Source of the DNA: an uncultured Mediterraneibacter sp. | GTDB taxonomy: Bacteria; Bacillota; Clostridia; Lachnospirales; Lachnospiraceae | Assembly: GCF_944377805.1 (NCBI RefSeq) | Contig: NZ_CALWFZ010000003.1 | Location: 62,001 to 126,000, forward strand | Direction: 5' to 3' | Length of the DNA: 64,000 nucleotides | Shown: in pieces, positions 62,074-64,000 of the stretch | Layout: each line of letters starts with the position of its first letter | Position numbering within the stretch: the stretch's first letter is position 1 | Made by a program: the position numbers and the translations under genes | Notes under the pieces: model-generated | Database searches by the model: none | The model's input: the letters and a program-made list of their open reading frames with translations, nothing else | Told to the model about the DNA's origin: nothing

Positions 62074-64000
62074 ATGAAGACGGCATTAGAGTGGAAACAG
62101 TACTATTCAAGCCCGGAATTCCGGGAAAACTATATTTATGACAACAATGACCTCGGGGGTATCTGTACGGATAAAGGAACTTCATTTAAACTGTGGAGTC
62201 CTTCGGCAGACAGCGTCACGCTGAATCTGTACCGGGAGGGGAGCGGAGGAAGCGCTTATGCAAGCGCGCCCATGACCCGGGAGAACCGGGGCGTGTGGCG
62301 CTGGAGCACAGAGGAGAAGCTGCATGGAGTTTACTATGACTTCCAAATCGATATGGAAGGGCAAAGCGTGCGCTGTGCCGATCCCTGGGCAAAGGCCTGC
62401 GGGGTGAACGGCAGGCGCAGTATGGCGGTGGATCTGAGAAGAACGGATCCTGAGGGCTGGGATAGAGACTGTCCACCCGAAAAGAGACAGGAGCAGATTA
62501 TCTATGAGCTGCATGTCAAAGAATTCTCCTGGGACGCCTCCGGCGGTTTTCCGAAAGAATACCGGGGAAAATACAAGGCGTTTACCTGTGCGGACACTAC
62601 GCTTTACAATGACGGGCTACATCCGACAGGGCTGAAATATCTGAAAGATCTTGGGATTACCCATGTACAGATTATGCCGGCCTACGATTACGGATCTGTG
62701 AATGAGGAGGGAAGTCCCGAGGAATTTAACTGGGGATATGACCCGGTGAATTATAATGTCCCCGAGGGATCTTATTCTACAGATCCGGCTCACGGCGAAG
62801 TCCGTATCCGCGAGATGAAGGAAATGATTCAGTCGCTTCATCAGCAGGGGTTCCGTGTGATTATGGATGTGGTTTACAACCATACATATTCATTGGATTC
62901 CTGGTTTCAGAGATCGGCGCCCTGGTATTTTTACAGGGTGTTTGACGACGGGAGGATCTCCAATGGCTCGGCCTGCGGCAACGATGTGGCAAGCGAACGG
63001 GAGATGTGCGCCTCCTATATTCTGGAGTCGGTTCTGTACTGGACAGAGGAGTATCATATCGACGGATTTCGTTTTGACCTGATGGGGCTTCTGGACGTAG
63101 AGCTGATGAACCGGATCAGAAGGGCGCTGGACGAGCGGTATGGAAAAGGAGAGAAGCTGATGTTCGGCGAGCCCTGGGCGGCAGACGAGACTGCAATGGA
63201 GAAAGGCGCCGTTCCCGCCCTTAAGAAGAACATCGGGCTTCTGGATGAGAATATCGGGATGTTCTGCGATGATACAAGAGACGCAGTGAAGGGCTCGGCT
63301 CTGAAAATATGGAAACCGGGATTCATCAACGGGGCCAGGGGAAAGGAAGAGGCCATCGCCCGAAGCGTGGAGGCCTGGTGTGAAAAGGAGCCCGGGGAGT
63401 GTTTCGGAGTGAAGGCGCCATCCCAGGTGATTACCTATGTATCGGCTCATGACAACCAGACTCTCTGGGATAAACTCTCCGAGACGCTGCCGGATACAGA
63501 TACGGCAGAGCGGATGCGGCTTAACCGCATGGCAGCTGCTCTGTACATGACATGTCAGGGCACGTTATTCTTTCTGTCCGGGGAGGAGTTTGCCAGGACA
63601 AAGGGCGGACTGGAAGATTCTTACAACGCACCGATCGGAATCAACCGCATTGACTGGGAGAAGGCATGGGAAAACCGCTCTCTTGTCGAGTATTATCAGG
63701 GCCTGATCGGACTGCGCTCACGTCTTCCGGGGCTGTGCGACAAGTCCAGACAGGCTCCGGGGCGGATTCGTGATATAAGAAAGAAGGACGGAGCGGTCAG
63801 TTTTACAGTGGATAATTACAGTCCATCGGGAGAAAGCACTTGGAAAACATTAAAAATTGTTTATAATAGTACGAAAGAAGAGCAGACTGTTTCGGTAGAA
63901 GGTGAGGGATGGGTCGTTCTCTGCAATGGAGAGAACAGCAGACTGTGGAGAGAACGGCATTTTATTAAAAATCAGGCAAAGGTCAGTCCCCAGAGTGTGT
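62074..64000 (+). CDS. Type I pullulanase (GH13), 3' end cut by the window edge
   Basis: The frame is open from ATG 62074 to the window end (642 codons seen). N-terminal CBM48-like beta domain (about residues 30-130, TSFKLWSPSADSVTLNLYRE), then a GH13 barrel with the pullulanase type I motif FNWGYDPVNYNVPEGSYS (near 225-242). Catalytic residues: nucleophile Asp335 (GFRFDLMG), acid/base Glu366 (FGEPW), stabiliser Asp460 (SAHDNQT). No signal peptide, so it debranches alpha-1,6 links of maltodextrins after import. GGAAAGGG precedes the ATG. The missing part should be only the C-terminal beta domain. Confidence 0.95.
   Translation, partial: MKTALEWKQYYSSPEFRENYIYDNNDLGGICTDKGTSFKLWSPSADSVTLNLYREGSGGSAYASAPMTRENRGVWRWSTEEKLHGVYYDFQIDMEGQSVRCADPWAKACGVNGRRSMAVDLRRTDPEGWDRDCPPEKRQEQIIYELHVKEFSWDASGGFPKEYRGKYKAFTCADTTLYNDGLHPTGLKYLKDLGITHVQIMPAYDYGSVNEEGSPEEFNWGYDPVNYNVPEGSYSTDPAHGEVRIREMKEMIQSLHQQGFRVIMDVVYNHTYSLDSWFQRSAPWYFYRVFDDGRISNGSACGNDVASEREMCASYILESVLYWTEEYHIDGFRFDLMGLLDVELMNRIRRALDERYGKGEKLMFGEPWAADETAMEKGAVPALKKNIGLLDENIGMFCDDTRDAVKGSALKIWKPGFINGARGKEEAIARSVEAWCEKEPGECFGVKAPSQVITYVSAHDNQTLWDKLSETLPDTDTAERMRLNRMAAALYMTCQGTLFFLSGEEFARTKGGLEDSYNAPIGINRIDWEKAWENRSLVEYYQGLIGLRSRLPGLCDKSRQAPGRIRDIRKKDGAVSFTVDNYSPSGESTWKTLKIVYNSTKEEQTVSVEGEGWVVLCNGENSRLWRERHFIKNQAKVSPQSV

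Noticed and set aside
1-64000. CRISPR arrays, transposases, phage genes, attachment sites, tRNA or rRNA genes
   Set aside because: None seen on either strand; no regularly spaced repeats and no integrase or transposase motifs.

Overview
The window looks like chromosomal DNA of a Gram-positive gut Firmicute, most probably a member of the Lachnospiraceae (Clostridium cluster XIVa). Reasons: moderate GC content, strong purine-rich Shine-Dalgarno sites, a T-box in front of pheST, an AraR of GntR/LacI architecture, Lachnospiraceae-type families (DUF3793 protein, M26 metallopeptidase with cohesin and dockerin parts, reversed-order GH3 beta-glucosidase, FtsX-type ABC triad with a CARDB-like partner), and meso-diaminopimelate dehydrogenase. 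I cannot name genus or species from the sequence alone. I see no insertion sequence, prophage, CRISPR array, tRNA or rRNA; this is ordinary core and metabolic chromosome.

Layout. 1-9.4 kb: a beta-glucan oligosaccharide locus, with a GH94 phosphorylase (cut by the left edge) divergent from a binding protein, two permeases, a GH3 beta-glucosidase and a leaderless GH16 glucanase. 9.4-15.7 kb: a probable 6S RNA, a YihY/BrkB membrane protein, a phenylalanine T-box with pheS-pheT, and queA. 15.7-22.5 kb: a flavin-binding NimA-like protein facing a giant secreted M26 zinc metallopeptidase. 22.5-29.7 kb: a MarR-controlled heterodimeric ABC exporter, a LysM-GH18 glycosidase, and a MATE exporter divergent from an Lrp/AsnC regulator. 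29.8-33.8 kb: two cobalamin genes (cbiG, cobK) separated by an inverted amt-glnB ammonium operon. 33.9-35.7 kb: rpsB-tsf. 35.8-39.5 kb: ABC ATPase, secreted CARDB-like protein and FtsX-type permease. 39.7-45.9 kb: the L-arabinose operon araR-araD-araA-(ddh)-araB. 45.9-48.4 kb: tyrA-aroA. 48.6-50.7 kb: an EF-G paralogue. 50.9-53.7 kb: trkA-trkH potassium uptake. 53.8-56.4 kb: a small P-loop protein, a Fur-boxed DUF3793-flavodoxin pair and a ZIP metal transporter. 56.4-64 kb: a LacI repressor and nitrilase-type amidase divergent from a maltodextrin ABC importer and a type I pullulanase that runs off the right edge.

The three sugar loci follow one scheme: importer, cytoplasmic depolymerising enzymes, and a divergent gene with an inverted repeat in the shared control region (plain for the beta-glucan and maltodextrin loci; the arabinose locus has an adjacent AraR). 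Regulation is unusually readable here: many promoters have near-consensus -35/-10 boxes with 17-bp spacing, several with palindromes placed in or over them. The observations I rate most worth checking are a 61-62-bp non-coding element present twice, 41 kb apart, each time directly behind a terminator; the composite architecture of the M26 protease; a palindrome that supplies both -35 boxes of the divergent MATE and Lrp promoters; a probable ATA start codon on an ABC ATPase; and an EF-G paralogue with a degenerate G4 motif.
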